The notes below the pieces were generated by a model. The model saw only the letters and a list, made by a program, of their open reading frames with translations, was not told where the DNA came from and searched no databases. Made by a program: the position numbers and the translations under genes. DNA of 64,000 nt from Flagellimonas maritima (lineage in GTDB: Bacteria > Bacteroidota > Bacteroidia > Flavobacteriales > Flavobacteriaceae), in NCBI RefSeq assembly GCF_003269425.1, contig NZ_CP030104.1, forward strand, positions 558,001 through 622,000, read 5' to 3'. Numbering within the stretch: position 1 is the first letter of the stretch; the number at the start of each line of letters is the position of its first letter. Positions 27,243-36,827 of this stretch are shown here, piece by piece.

Positions 27243-28076
27243 ATGACCATAAACTGTAGAGGAACTTTAATCGACCTAAGTACCCCAAAAGTCATGGGAA
27301 TCCTTAATCTTACCCCTGATTCTTTTTATGATGGTGGAAAGTATAGCGGGGAGCAAGCTATTCTTGGTCAGGTTGAAAAAATGCTCAATGATGGCGTTAC
27401 TTTTATCGATATAGGTGCCTATAGCTCCAGGCCCGGTGCCAATCATGTACCTGAAGCCGAAGAACTTAAACGATTGCTGCCCATACTGCAATCGATACTC
27501 AAAAATTTCCCTGATGCCTTAATCTCCATAGATACATTTAGGAGCAAAGTTGCTTCGGAAAGCCTACAACTTGGTGCTGCAATCATCAATGATATTTCTG
27601 CTGCAAATCTGGATGTTGAAATGTTGAATGTAATTGCGCAACACCAAGTTCCTTACATAATGATGCATTTAAAGGGTACGCCACAATCCATGCAAAAAAG
27701 AGTGGTTTATGATGATTTGCTAAAAGACCTTTTATTCTTTTTTTCAGAAAAAATAAACAACGCTACGTCAAAAAAAATCAATGATATCATAATTGACCCT
27801 GGATTCGGTTTTGCCAAAACAACGGCACAGAACTACATTCTTTTAAATCACCTAGATCTTTTCCAAACTTTTAAAGTTCCTATTCTAATTGGTCTGAGTA
27901 GAAAATCCATGGTATATAAAATTTTACGGTCAACTCCAAAAGAAGCACTAAACGGAACTACTGCACTACATACGATAGCTTTGTTGAAAGGAGCCAATAT
28001 TTTAAGGGTACACGACGTTAAAGAAGCACACGAGTGCATAAAACTCATAAACGAATTGAAAGCAAACGGTCTGTAA
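27243..28076 (+). CDS. folP: Dihydropteroate synthase
   Basis: A 277-residue TIM-barrel enzyme of folate biosynthesis joining p-aminobenzoate and 6-hydroxymethyl-dihydropterin diphosphate. Fingerprints: MGILNLTPDSFYDGG, FIDIGAYSSRPGA (an A in place of the usual G), ISIDTFRS, DPGFGFAKT and the phosphate/pterin motif GLSRKSMV. It overlaps possible upstream starts of the downstream diadenylate cyclase but not the start I prefer (28121). The order folP-cyclase-DUF3667 suggests one transcript. Confidence 0.97.
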   Translation: MTINCRGTLIDLSTPKVMGILNLTPDSFYDGGKYSGEQAILGQVEKMLNDGVTFIDIGAYSSRPGANHVPEAEELKRLLPILQSILKNFPDALISIDTFRSKVASESLQLGAAIINDISAANLDVEMLNVIAQHQVPYIMMHLKGTPQSMQKRVVYDDLLKDLLFFFSEKINNATSKKINDIIIDPGFGFAKTTAQNYILLNHLDLFQTFKVPILIGLSRKSMVYKILRSTPKEALNGTTALHTIALLKGANILRVHDVKEAHECIKLINELKANGL

Positions 28077-28120
28077 CTTTTGGTTCTGCTATTTTTGTTA
28101 ATTTTACAAAAACATCGCGG

Positions 28121-28906
28121 TTGGATTTCCTGAATTTTCTTGATTTTAAGATTACAGATGTCATAGACATTGTTCTTGTAGCCGCACTACTCTACTATAT
28201 CTATAAATTGGTCAAAGGCACTGTTGCCATCAATATATTTATTGGTATTGTTATCGTCTGGGCTCTATGGAAACTCACAGAGCTTTTACAGATGGAAATG
28301 ATCAGCAGTATGGTAGGAGGGTTCATGAACATTGGATTGATTGCACTGATTATTGTTTTTCAACAAGAAATAAGAAAGTTTTTGTTAATGGTGGGTTCTA
28401 CCAATTTTGCCTCCAAACGAAATTTTATCCGCCATTTTAAGTTTTTAAGACATGAAGCAATGCCCACGGACACAGATGTTACGGCGATTATTGGGGCATG
28501 CGAGAAAATGGGCGCAACCAAAACTGGAGCCATCATTGTTATTGAACGGGCCAACTCCCTGGATTTTGTAAGATCTTCCGGGGATACCATGAACATTGAA
28601 ATAACCCAGCCCATTATAGAAAGTATTTTTTACAAGAACAGTCCTTTGCATGATGGTGCCGCCATTGTCCAAGATAATTATATAACCGCTACAAGGGTCA
28701 TCTTACCGGTTTCCAATGAAAGGAACATTCCGTTACGTTATGGCCTAAGACATAGAGCAGCGGTTGGTATAACCGAAAAAACTGATGCCATCTGCTTGGT
28801 CGTCAGTGAAGAGACCGGAATAATTTCCTATATAAAGAACGGAGAGTTTGTTCCCTATAAAAATCCTGAGGAACTGATCAATTTTATCAAAAAGGATTTG
28901 GAATAA
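28121..28906 (+). CDS. dacA: Membrane diadenylate cyclase (CdaA/DacA type)
   Basis: I choose the TTG at 28121 (261 residues, LDFLNFLDFKITDVIDIVL), because that is where family members begin and it clears folP by 44 bases; the frame is also open from an ATG at 28034 inside folP. Three membrane helices fill residues 1-80, then the DAC domain with both catalytic motifs intact: LHDGAAIV (DGA) and LRHRAAVG (RHR). It makes cyclic di-AMP from two ATP. No CdaR partner is nearby, unlike Firmicutes. The next gene starts at the base after its stop. Confidence 0.93.
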   Translation: MDFLNFLDFKITDVIDIVLVAALLYYIYKLVKGTVAINIFIGIVIVWALWKLTELLQMEMISSMVGGFMNIGLIALIIVFQQEIRKFLLMVGSTNFASKRNFIRHFKFLRHEAMPTDTDVTAIIGACEKMGATKTGAIIVIERANSLDFVRSSGDTMNIEITQPIIESIFYKNSPLHDGAAIVQDNYITATRVILPVSNERNIPLRYGLRHRAAVGITEKTDAICLVVSEETGIISYIKNGEFVPYKNPEELINFIKKDLE

Positions 28907-29671
28907 ATGGCCTGTAAGAATTGCAACGAATCCCTACGGACAGATTACAGTTTTTGCCCAAGTTGTGGAGCAAAAGTTATTAAAAAGCGAATATCCCTAA
29001 AAAGTGTCTGGCAAGATTTAAGCTACCAGGTATTTAATTTGGACAATACTTTTTTAAAAACTTTTCGCCATTTATTTTCAAACCCGGATGTCGTGATTGG
29101 ATGTTATATTTCAGGGACCCGTAAAAAATACATGAACCCCGTAAGTTATTTTGCTATTGCGATAACACTCTCGGGACTCTTGTTTTTTATTCTCAGAGAT
29201 GTCTATCACGTTAACCTTACAAAGAGTAGTTTTTCGGACAAGCAAACGGCAAATCTAGATTTTATTTTTGATTATCAAGGTTTACTATCGTATGTCATTA
29301 TGCCTATTTACGCTTTAATGACATGGCTTCTGTTTATTGATAGGAGGAAATTTAATTATACGGAACACTTGGTGGCGAATGCATATATAATTGGGCAAAC
29401 TTCGTTTGTTCAAGTCCTGCTTTGTATTCCTTTATTTGGACTTTTTGATATAACCTATGATATTTTTAATTGGTTGTTTTTAGTGGTCACCATCATATAC
29501 CAATTTTACATTTTTGGAAAATTGCATCAAACGGCATTTTTGAGCACTTTCTTTAGAGCGTTTATTTACTTAATATTATTTATTTTTATAATGATGGCAA
29601 TAGGGATATTAATCATAACAGCTGCGCTATTGGTAGGTTATGTTAATCTCGAGGATTTCGCACCGAAATAG
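28907..29671 (+). CDS. DUF3667 membrane protein with zinc ribbon
   Basis: A 254-residue protein. Residues 3-24 form a four-Cys zinc ribbon (CKNCNES, then CPSCGAK); a conserved linker follows (LDNTFLKTFRHLFSNPDVVI, YISGTRKKYMNPVSYFAIAI), which is the DUF3667 signature; then about five transmembrane helices to residue 245. Function is not known. The start codon directly abuts the stop of the diadenylate cyclase, so the two are coupled. Its own stop abuts the stop of the convergent ABC exporter gene with no space and no visible terminator. Confidence 0.85.
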   Translation: MACKNCNESLRTDYSFCPSCGAKVIKKRISLKSVWQDLSYQVFNLDNTFLKTFRHLFSNPDVVIGCYISGTRKKYMNPVSYFAIAITLSGLLFFILRDVYHVNLTKSSFSDKQTANLDFIFDYQGLLSYVIMPIYALMTWLLFIDRRKFNYTEHLVANAYIIGQTSFVQVLLCIPLFGLFDITYDIFNWLFLVVTIIYQFYIFGKLHQTAFLSTFFRAFIYLILFIFIMMAIGILIITAALLVGYVNLEDFAPK

Positions 29672-31444
29672 CTAAGCAACTTCTTCCGCTAGAAACTGGG
29701 CCTCGTACAAATTACTATAATATCCTCCTTTTTTGAGTAGTTCTTGGTGCGTTCCGGTTTCAACAATTTGCCCGGCATCCATAACCATAATTTTATCTGC
29801 TTTTTTAATGGTTGCCAGACGGTGTGCTATAATGATAGAAGTTCTGCCTTCGGTAACCTTGTCCGTAGCTTGCTGTATCAATTGTTCCGAATAGGTATCG
29901 ACCGAAGAAGTGGCTTCGTCCAAAATTAAAATGCTTGGATTGCTCACATAAGCTCTTAAAAAAGCAATCAGTTGCCGTTGTCCACTGGAGAGCATGGTTC
30001 CGCGTTCTTTTACATTATATTGGTAACCGCCAGGTAAGCTCGAAATAAATTCATGGACGCCGATCTGTTTGGCCGCAGCTTCAATTTCCGCCACAGTGAC
30101 AGATTCTTCACGAAGTGAAATATTATTGGCTATTGAATCTGCAAAGAGAAAGACATCCTGTAATACCACTGCGATATGGGATCGAAGCGATTGTAAAGTG
30201 TAATCACGAATATTGACCCCGTCAATTAAGATATCCCCTGAATCTATTTCATAAAAACGATTCAATAAATTGATTATCGTAGATTTCCCCGCACCTGTTG
30301 CACCTACGATAGCAACTGTTTGCCCCTCTTCGACCTTAAAAGAAATACCATGAAGCACTTCCTCGTCCGCAATATAGCCAAAGTGGACATTTGAAAATTC
30401 AATAGTGCCTTTCACCTTGTCTTTCTCCAAAGTTCCTGTATCCGGAATATGACTCTTAATGTCCAAAATCTTGAACACCCTTCCTGCTGCCACCATTCCC
30501 ATTTGCAATGTATTGAACTTATCGGCAATCTGGCGCAATGGACGAAACAGTAAATCCATCAAGAAGAAAAATGCAAAGATGGAACCTGTATCGTTCAAGG
30601 CTGTGTTCTCAATATTCTGAATCACACCAAAATAAACTACCAAACCAATACCAATGGAATAAGAAATCTCTGCAATAGGGAAAAAGATTGAGTTGTACCA
30701 AACCGTCTTTAACCACGCATTTTGATGTTTCTCATTAATTATCCTGAATTTCTCCTTTTCAATTTCTTCCCTATTGAAAAGCTGAACTATCTTCATACCT
30801 GCCAGACGTTCCTGAACAAACGAATTTAAATTGGAAACCTGTGCCCTAACTTCAATAAAAGCAATTTTCATAGCTTTCTGAAACAAGCGCGTGGCAATCA
30901 AAATAACAGGTAAAATAGCAAAAACGATAAAGGCCAATTTCCAATTGATGAAAATCATCACTGCTGCACCTGAAACCATTTTTAATAAATCTGCAACAAT
31001 TACAAAAAAACCTTGACTAAATATCTCACCGATACGTTGCATGTCTGCTACGGCCCTTGTTACAAGAACCCCAATAGATGAATTATCAAAATAGGTCATT
31101 TTAAAGCCCATCATCTTTTTAAAAAGCTTGATACGGATATCCTTGATTACGGATTCTCCCAAAAGATTGGCATAATAATTAAAGGAAAGTTGACAAATGA
31201 CCTGTCCGAACAGCGCACCCAACATGGCCAAAACCACAATGACCAATTGGTCACTGTCTCTATTTGATAGTGCTTGATTGATGATATCCCTTACCAATAT
31301 AGGCGTTAAAACTGCAAAAGCCGCAGAAAATATGGCAACAATGGCAACTACCCAAAAAATGGTCTTGTATGGTTTTGTATGTGCAAAGACCCTCTTGAAC
31401 AATCCTAGATCAAAAGCTGTTCCGGTTTCATCTTTTTTACTCAT
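29672..31444 (-). CDS. ABC exporter, fused permease and ATPase (MsbA/MdlB-like)
   Basis: ATG at 31444 gives 590 residues; a TTG one codon earlier is less likely. Six transmembrane helices (about 35-320) precede the nucleotide-binding domain with Walker A VGATGAGKSTI, Q-loop LQDVFLF, signature LSSGQRQ, Walker B SILILDEATSSVD and the H-loop IIAHRL. The family exports lipids, drugs or peptides as a homo- or heterodimer; the substrate cannot be deduced. Its start overlaps the end of truA by 8 bases, so it is expressed with it. Confidence 0.93.
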   Translation of the reverse strand: MSKKDETGTAFDLGLFKRVFAHTKPYKTIFWVVAIVAIFSAAFAVLTPILVRDIINQALSNRDSDQLVIVVLAMLGALFGQVICQLSFNYYANLLGESVIKDIRIKLFKKMMGFKMTYFDNSSIGVLVTRAVADMQRIGEIFSQGFFVIVADLLKMVSGAAVMIFINWKLAFIVFAILPVILIATRLFQKAMKIAFIEVRAQVSNLNSFVQERLAGMKIVQLFNREEIEKEKFRIINEKHQNAWLKTVWYNSIFFPIAEISYSIGIGLVVYFGVIQNIENTALNDTGSIFAFFFLMDLLFRPLRQIADKFNTLQMGMVAAGRVFKILDIKSHIPDTGTLEKDKVKGTIEFSNVHFGYIADEEVLHGISFKVEEGQTVAIVGATGAGKSTIINLLNRFYEIDSGDILIDGVNIRDYTLQSLRSHIAVVLQDVFLFADSIANNISLREESVTVAEIEAAAKQIGVHEFISSLPGGYQYNVKERGTMLSSGQRQLIAFLRAYVSNPSILILDEATSSVDTYSEQLIQQATDKVTEGRTSIIIAHRLATIKKADKIMVMDAGQIVETGTHQELLKKGGYYSNLYEAQFLAEEVA

Positions 31445-32183
31445 CAAAAAGTTGTTTGGGATATAATATTCCAGTCAAATATAATCCTTTTGCGGGTACA
31501 GAAACTCCAGCTTCTCCCCTATCCTTATTTTTGATAATCGTATTGATATCTTCTGGTTTCATTTTACCAACACCTACATTGAGCAATGTACCTACAATTG
31601 CCCTTACCATATTGCGAAGAAACCTATCTGCAGTAATTGTAAAGACCAGCTTATCTTCTTCTTTGGTCCAAACGGCTCTTTTAATGGAACAATTGAATGT
31701 TCTGACATCGGTATTGGATTTGGAAAAAGATTCAAAATCAGTATGGTCCATCAAAAATGATGCTGATGTATTCATGGCATTAATATCTATCGGCTGTCTC
31801 ACAAAATGGGCAAAATCTGAATAGAACGGGTTTTTTTCCTGAATCACCCAATATTGATATATTCGTTCAATGGCATCAAAACGTGCATGGGCATCTGCTT
31901 TAACGCATTCAATTTCCTTAACGGATATATCTTCGGGAAGAAAAGCGTTAAGTCGATAAATAAGGGCTTCCCTATCCGTAATTGTATCAAAATCAAAATG
32001 GGCGTACATTTCCTTTGCATGAACCCCTGCATCCGTTCTTCCTGCACCGATTATTTCAATTTTTTGGCGCAATAGGGTAGACAGCGCTTTCTCCAGTACT
32101 TCTTGAACTGTAATAGCGTTGGGTTGGTTCTGCCATCCATGGTAAGCTTTTCCGAAATAGGAAAATCGGATAAAATATCTCAA
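31437..32183 (-). CDS. truA: tRNA pseudouridine(38-40) synthase
   Basis: A 248-residue TruA. The catalytic Asp lies in GAGRTDAGVHAKEM; other hallmarks are YFGKAYHGWQNQPN near the start, RFDAIERIYQYWV and FLRNMVRAIVGTLL. It modifies uridines 38-40 of the anticodon arm. The gene is divergent from the YfcE-like phosphodiesterase across an 88-base gap and overlaps the ABC exporter start downstream. Confidence 0.97.
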   Translation of the reverse strand: MRYFIRFSYFGKAYHGWQNQPNAITVQEVLEKALSTLLRQKIEIIGAGRTDAGVHAKEMYAHFDFDTITDREALIYRLNAFLPEDISVKEIECVKADAHARFDAIERIYQYWVIQEKNPFYSDFAHFVRQPIDINAMNTSASFLMDHTDFESFSKSNTDVRTFNCSIKRAVWTKEEDKLVFTITADRFLRNMVRAIVGTLLNVGVGKMKPEDINTIIKNKDRGEAGVSVPAKGLYLTGILYPKQLFDE

Positions 32184-32271
32184 TTGAATACCTTATTTTT
32201 AGAACGTTAAAGATACTTGAATCCCATCCAACTTAAATTCAATCTACCCTTTTTAGGAAATTTTTAGCCTT

Positions 32272-32766
32272 ATGACCAAAATTCTGTTGCTTTCGGACAC
32301 CCATGGACATATGGATGATACAATATTAAAGTATGCTTCACAAGCAGACGAAATTTGGCATGCAGGGGATATTGGAAGCCTTAGTGTCACAGACCAGTTA
32401 CAAGCAATCAAGCCGCTCCGTGGAGTGTACGGAAATATTGATGACCACATTATTCAAAAAGAGTTTCCTGAAAACAATCGCTTTTTTTGTGAAGATGTTG
32501 ATGTTTGGATAACCCATATAGGCGGGTATCCCACCAAATACAACATTCGTGTAAGAGAAGACATTCAGCGAAAACCACCAAAACTTTTTATCTGCGGCCA
32601 CTCCCATATTTTAAAGGTCATGAACGATAAAAAATTGGGGCTGCTACATATGAATCCTGGGGCATGTGGAAAGCATGGATTCCATCATGTACGTACCATG
32701 TTGCGATTTGTGATAGATGGGGAAAAGATTTCTGATTTAGAAGTAATAGAAATAGGTAAGTCATAA
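32272..32766 (+). CDS. YfcE/MJ0936-type metallophosphoesterase
   Basis: A compact 164-residue calcineurin-like phosphoesterase. All metal-site blocks are visible: LLLSDTHGHMD (D-x-H), WHAGDIGS (GD), VYGNIDD (GNxD variant), FICGHSHIL (GHSH) and MNPGACGKHG. Such proteins hydrolyse phosphodiesters in vitro; the natural substrate is unknown. The stop codon overlaps the start of the next gene by one base, so they are coupled. Confidence 0.93.
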   Translation: MTKILLLSDTHGHMDDTILKYASQADEIWHAGDIGSLSVTDQLQAIKPLRGVYGNIDDHIIQKEFPENNRFFCEDVDVWITHIGGYPTKYNIRVREDIQRKPPKLFICGHSHILKVMNDKKLGLLHMNPGACGKHGFHHVRTMLRFVIDGEKISDLEVIEIGKS

Positions 32767-33728
32767 TGAAGAAATATTGCATAATTCCTGTTCTTTTAAT
32801 TTTGGCATGTTCCCATAAACCAAAGATTGAAAAAAGCGATGTTTCAAGTCCTATTTTAGACGATGTGAAAGTTTCCTTATATATTTTAGGGACTGTACAA
32901 GATGGTGGAAGCCCACATATAGGTTGTAAAAAAAATTGCTGTTCTTCCCTTTTTGAAAAACCTGATTCCGATCGTAAGGTAGTAAGTCTTGGTATTGTAG
33001 ACCACCAGAATAATAAAACCTATTTATTTGAGGCTACGCCTGATATTACCTCACAATTAAAATTATTGAAGGAATTCTCCAATAAATACAATGAAACCCC
33101 AGATGGTATTTTTTTGACGCATGCCCATATAGGGCACTATACGGGACTAATGTACTTAGGGCGTGAAGCCTTGGGTTCTGAAAGGGTGCCTGTTTACGCC
33201 ATGCCCAAAATGAGGGAATTTCTCAATAATAATGGGCCTTGGAATCAGTTGGTGCAATTGAAAAATATTGTTTTAAAGGAAATAGATCACCAAAAAAACA
33301 TATCGCTTACAAAAAACCTAAGTGTTGCACCATTTTTGGTACCGCATAGGGATGAATACTCAGAAACTGTTGGTTACAAAATAACCGGTCCCACAAAATC
33401 TGTTCTGTTCATTCCGGATATTGATAAATGGTCCAAATGGGAGAAAAATATTATTGAAGAAATAAAGCGCGTGGACTATGCTTTTTTGGATGCCACCTTT
33501 TTTGATGGTGCTGAAATCGATAACAGGGATATCTCTGAAATTCCACATCCATTTATTATCGAAAGCATGAAACTATTCAAGGATTTGCCTGTTGCAGAAA
33601 AGAAGAAAATCCATTTCATCCATTTTAACCATACCAATCCATTACTTGATTTGGACAGCGAGCAATCAAAGGCAGTACTGGAAAAACATTTTAATATTGC
33701 TGCTTTTAAACAAGTTATAACCCTGTAG
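32766..33728 (+). CDS. PqqB-like metallo-beta-lactamase-fold lipoprotein
   Basis: A 320-residue protein with a short lipoprotein signal (LLILACSHK). The mature part resembles PqqB: LGTVQDGGSPHIGCKKNCC near the start, the metal loop LTHAHIGHYTGL, and VPHRDEYSETVGY with FIPDIDKW later. The metal loop reads HxHxGH, so the usual Asp of HxHxDH is missing. Characterised PqqB acts in pyrroloquinoline quinone synthesis and is cytoplasmic; no other pqq genes are present here and this protein is exported, so it is probably a different hydrolase. It shares a transcript with the phosphoesterase and ends at a terminator. Confidence 0.82.
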   Translation: MKKYCIIPVLLILACSHKPKIEKSDVSSPILDDVKVSLYILGTVQDGGSPHIGCKKNCCSSLFEKPDSDRKVVSLGIVDHQNNKTYLFEATPDITSQLKLLKEFSNKYNETPDGIFLTHAHIGHYTGLMYLGREALGSERVPVYAMPKMREFLNNNGPWNQLVQLKNIVLKEIDHQKNISLTKNLSVAPFLVPHRDEYSETVGYKITGPTKSVLFIPDIDKWSKWEKNIIEEIKRVDYAFLDATFFDGAEIDNRDISEIPHPFIIESMKLFKDLPVAEKKKIHFIHFNHTNPLLDLDSEQSKAVLEKHFNIAAFKQVITL

Positions 33729-33752
33729 CTATACCATATTAGTTAAAAAAAT

Positions 33753-33779
33753 AAAAACCCGGCTCTAGGCCGGGTTTTC
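33753..33779. terminator. Bidirectional terminator between convergent genes
   Basis: A 10-bp stem AAAACCCGGC / GCCGGGTTTT with a 5-base loop (33764-33768); A run on the left, T run on the right. It serves the MBL lipoprotein gene on plus and the DUF4293 gene on minus. Confidence 0.9.
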
Positions 33780-33807
33780 TCGCACTAATACTACTAAGAT
33801 GTTAGGT

Positions 33808-34218
33808 TTAACGCAAACGATCAACAGATTTTACAAGATCTTCATCCTTTTTAATAGCTCTATTGGCCAGAACTAGAAAAACGATAGAAAATACAGGAAT
33901 CAGCATCCCAATACCCTTCTCTGAGACCATGGCCTCTCCAGATAAGCTTAGCGATCGGTAAACGAAAAATCCTAGTAAAAAAAGATTCAATATCATATTC
34001 AATCTGTTCACCACAAATTGATTTTGTCTGTTTTTGTACATAAGAATCGAAATCACTGCAAGAACAGCGGAAACATAGAAGGCTATACTGATCCACAGTT
34101 CGTTCTGGGCAAAAAATTCAATTCCTTTCCCGTCAATCCATAAGTTGAAGAGAAATGGCAATATGCCGGCAACTAAGCCCACAATTACCAAATATAGTGT
34201 CTGAATTCGTTGAATCAT
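33808..34218 (-). CDS. DUF4293 membrane protein
   Basis: A 136-residue inner-membrane protein with four transmembrane helices in the DUF4293 pattern: MIQRIQTLYLVIVGLVAGIL, WISIAFYVSAVLAVISI, MILNLFLLGFFVYRSL, GMLIPVFSIVFLVLANRAI, ending with a charged KKDEDLVKSVDRLR tail. The family is confined to Bacteroidota and, from general knowledge, often sits next to rho as here. Function unknown. Confidence 0.9.
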   Translation of the reverse strand: MIQRIQTLYLVIVGLVAGILPFLFNLWIDGKGIEFFAQNELWISIAFYVSAVLAVISILMYKNRQNQFVVNRLNMILNLFLLGFFVYRSLSLSGEAMVSEKGIGMLIPVFSIVFLVLANRAIKKDEDLVKSVDRLR

Positions 34219-34409
34219 CGTCCAAATTGATTTCGGAAGGCAAAAATAAGCGTCTTTTCTGTAAATGTCCCCTTATGTTGAAAAATAATTTGTATACTTG
34301 TGTCGTTATTAGCGAAGCACTTACCCAAGGAAATCTATCCTATCGTAGTACCCAAATAACTTTTTACTCCAATTATTACATTATACAAGTCTAACTTATT
34401 TATTATTTA

Positions 34410-36011
34410 ATGTTCGAGATTTCAGATCTAAAAGCTAAAAAGCTTCCTGAGTTACAGGAAATTGCAAAAACCCTTAGTGTTCCCAAATTTAAGACCCTAA
34501 AAAAACTTGATTTGGTATACCAAATTCTGGATGTACAGGCATCCAATCCAAAAGCTGTACAAGAAACAGCAACAACCACCGCTACCGATGAAAACCCTAC
34601 TCCTAAACCCAAGAGAGCAAGAGCACCGCGGCCAAAGAAAGAACAGAATGAAACGGCTACACAAACCAAGGTTGAAGCTAAAGTAGAAACCGAGGTAGCT
34701 GAGAAAAAAGACGTAGCTGAGAAAAGAGAAGATAAACAACCTAAAAAAAGAGAACCGCAAAAACAAAGCGGTCCACAGAAAAATCAGAACACCAATAGAA
34801 GGAACAATCAGCATCAAAGAAGTAGCGGAAACGATAAAAAGAGCAGCAATTTTGATAAAGACTTAAAAAACAGATATAAAGAACCTGAATTTGAGTTTGA
34901 CAGTATCATTGAAAGCGAAGGTGTTCTTGATATTATGCAGGACGGTTACGGCTTTTTACGCTCTTCCGATTACAATTATCTATCTTCTCCAGATGACATT
35001 TATGTTTCCCAATCCCAAATTAGATTATTTGGTCTTAAAACGGGTGATACGGTGCTGGGCAACGTAAGACCGCCTAAAGAAGGTGAGAAATATTTCCCGC
35101 TCATAAAGGTCAGTAAAATAAATGGTCTAGATCCCCAGGTTGTGAGAGACCGTGTTTCATTTGAGCACCTTACTCCATTGTTCCCAAAAGAAAAATTTAA
35201 ATTGGCAGAACGTCAAAGTACGCTGTCAACTCGTATCATGGATTTGTTCTCTCCGATTGGAAAAGGACAGCGTGGAATGATCGTTTCACAGCCCAAAACG
35301 GGTAAGACAATGTTGCTAAAAGATATTGCCAATGCCATTGCGGCCAATCATCCAGAAGTTTATCAGATTATTCTTTTAATCGATGAGCGTCCAGAAGAGG
35401 TCACCGATATGCAACGTAATGTACGGGGCGAGGTTGTTGCCTCTACATTTGATAAAGAAGCTACTGAACATGTTCGGGTGGCCAATATTGTTTTGGAAAA
35501 AGCAAAACGTCTTGTTGAATGTGGCCATGATGTAGTAATCCTTTTGGATTCCATCACTAGATTGGCGAGAGCTTACAACACTGTACAGCCAGCTTCCGGT
35601 AAAGTATTGAGCGGTGGTGTAGATGCCAATGCCCTTCACAAACCAAAACGCTTTTTTGGTGCTGCGAGAAATATTGAAAATGGAGGTTCACTTTCAATTA
35701 TTGCTACTGCTTTGACAGAAACGGGCTCCAAAATGGACGAGGTCATCTTTGAAGAATTTAAAGGTACCGGTAATATGGAACTGCAATTGGATAGAAGAAT
35801 TTCCAATCGTAGAATTTTCCCTGCCATTGATCTTATCTCATCATCAACTCGTAGGGATGATCTTTTGCTTGATGAGACCACTATTCAACGTATGTGGATC
35901 ATGCGTAAGTATTTGGCGGACATGAATCCTGTGGAAGCCATGGAGTTTATGGAACAGCGAATTAAACAAACAAAAAACAACGAAGAATTTTTGTTGACCA
36001 TGAGTCAATAA
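34410..36011 (+). CDS. rho: Transcription termination factor Rho with disordered insertion
   Basis: A 533-residue Rho. Order of parts: Rho_N helix bundle 1-45 ([17 protein letters not shown]); a highly charged Lys/Glu/Gln/Asn-rich low-complexity insertion about 46-160; the cold-shock-like RNA-binding domain about 168-245 ([20 protein letters not shown]); and the RecA-type ATPase with P-loop [10 protein letters not shown], Walker [17 protein letters not shown]-loop and R-loop region [18 protein letters not shown]. Long basic or polar insertions before the RNA-binding domain are common in Bacteroidota and Actinobacteria and enhance RNA binding in tested cases. It is divergent from the DUF4293 gene and ends with a clean terminator. 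Confidence 0.97.
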   Translation: MFEISDLKAKKLPELQEIAKTLSVPKFKTLKKLDLVYQILDVQASNPKAVQETATTTATDENPTPKPKRARAPRPKKEQNETATQTKVEAKVETEVAEKKDVAEKREDKQPKKREPQKQSGPQKNQNTNRRNNQHQRSSGNDKKSSNFDKDLKNRYKEPEFEFDSIIESEGVLDIMQDGYGFLRSSDYNYLSSPDDIYVSQSQIRLFGLKTGDTVLGNVRPPKEGEKYFPLIKVSKINGLDPQVVRDRVSFEHLTPLFPKEKFKLAERQSTLSTRIMDLFSPIGKGQRGMIVSQPKTGKTMLLKDIANAIAANHPEVYQIILLIDERPEEVTDMQRNVRGEVVASTFDKEATEHVRVANIVLEKAKRLVECGHDVVILLDSITRLARAYNTVQPASGKVLSGGVDANALHKPKRFFGAARNIENGGSLSIIATALTETGSKMDEVIFEEFKGTGNMELQLDRRISNRRIFPAIDLISSSTRRDDLLLDETTIQRMWIMRKYLADMNPVEAMEFMEQRIKQTKNNEEFLLTMSQ

Positions 36012-36047
36012 TTTAAAGATTCAAACTTATTGAACAGTACTGATTTG

Positions 36048-36079
36048 AAACCCTTTGAGTAATGTCAAAGGGTTTTTTT
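36048..36079 (+). terminator. Intrinsic terminator of rho
   Basis: AAACCCTTTGA (36048-36058) pairs with TCAAAGGGTTT (36065-36075) across a 6-base loop, followed by a seven-T run at 36073-36079. Confidence 0.9.
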
Positions 36080-36150
36080 ATACACCATATTACAGAAAAA
36101 ACATATCTTTATTACCGATACCTTTTACTACACACTAAAACACTTACAAC

Positions 36151-36822
36151 ATGAAAAACACCAAAAAAATAGCCTACCCAATATTGGGAGCTATATTCCT
36201 TTTTTTAGGCGCGTGCCAACAAACACCAAAAAAGGAGGACCCCAATCATGAACCGGAACCGACACCACAAAAAGTAAAACCTCCAAAGCAAATTATAACT
36301 TTGGAAGAATCAAAATCACTTTATGACAATTATACCAAGAATCGTGTAGAGCTTATCAGGGATTATGAATTACATGAAAACAAGGATGAAAAATTTAAGC
36401 CTTCCCGATTTATTGCATTTGATTATGACACCATGAAACAATATATGGCCTTTATTGAACAGGAAGCGAATGAGGCAAAGGTAGATATCTCTACAATTCG
36501 TTTTTATTTTGCCAATTACCCCAATGAAGGAAGATTTTCTGATGGACAGAAAGTCGTGCACCCACGCCAAAACTCAATCTTTATGCTCCCGACCATGAAT
36601 GTTAATGGACAAAACTATGGGTTTTACATTGATGCTGACGGTAACGCCAGACGCGTTAAAGATGCTGTCAGTCCAAACGGAATCGGCAATACTTCTAAAA
36701 CTGAAGGAAAATCTTATGCAAGTTTTGGTCCTTCCTTTTCAAATGCCTTTATAGCTCAAGAAGACCAAAGTTTGACTTTGAATCATGGATCATCAGGACC
36801 TCCACCTTCTGGAGATTTTTAG
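36151..36822 (+). CDS. Hypothetical lipoprotein
   Basis: A 223-residue lipoprotein: signal peptide with lipobox FLGAC, then a proline/charge-rich linker (about 25-48, HEPEPTPQKVKPPKQI). The globular part has SLYDNYTKNRVELIRDYE, a region FIAFDYDTMKQYMAFIEQEA, and RFYFANYPNEGRFSDG, which looks like a conserved domain of unknown function seen in flavobacterial lipoproteins, but I cannot name it. The C-terminus is Gly/Ser/Pro rich. It is followed after 5 bases by a polytopic membrane protein gene, so the two are probably one functional unit. Confidence 0.7.
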   Translation: MKNTKKIAYPILGAIFLFLGACQQTPKKEDPNHEPEPTPQKVKPPKQIITLEESKSLYDNYTKNRVELIRDYELHENKDEKFKPSRFIAFDYDTMKQYMAFIEQEANEAKVDISTIRFYFANYPNEGRFSDGQKVVHPRQNSIFMLPTMNVNGQNYGFYIDADGNARRVKDAVSPNGIGNTSKTEGKSYASFGPSFSNAFIAQEDQSLTLNHGSSGPPPSGDF

Positions 36823-36827
36823 ACAAA

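Noticed and set aside
28034..28120. Longer N-terminus for the diadenylate cyclase overlapping folP
   Set aside because: The extra 29 residues are basic and unlike the family, whose N-terminus starts just at the TTG at 28121.
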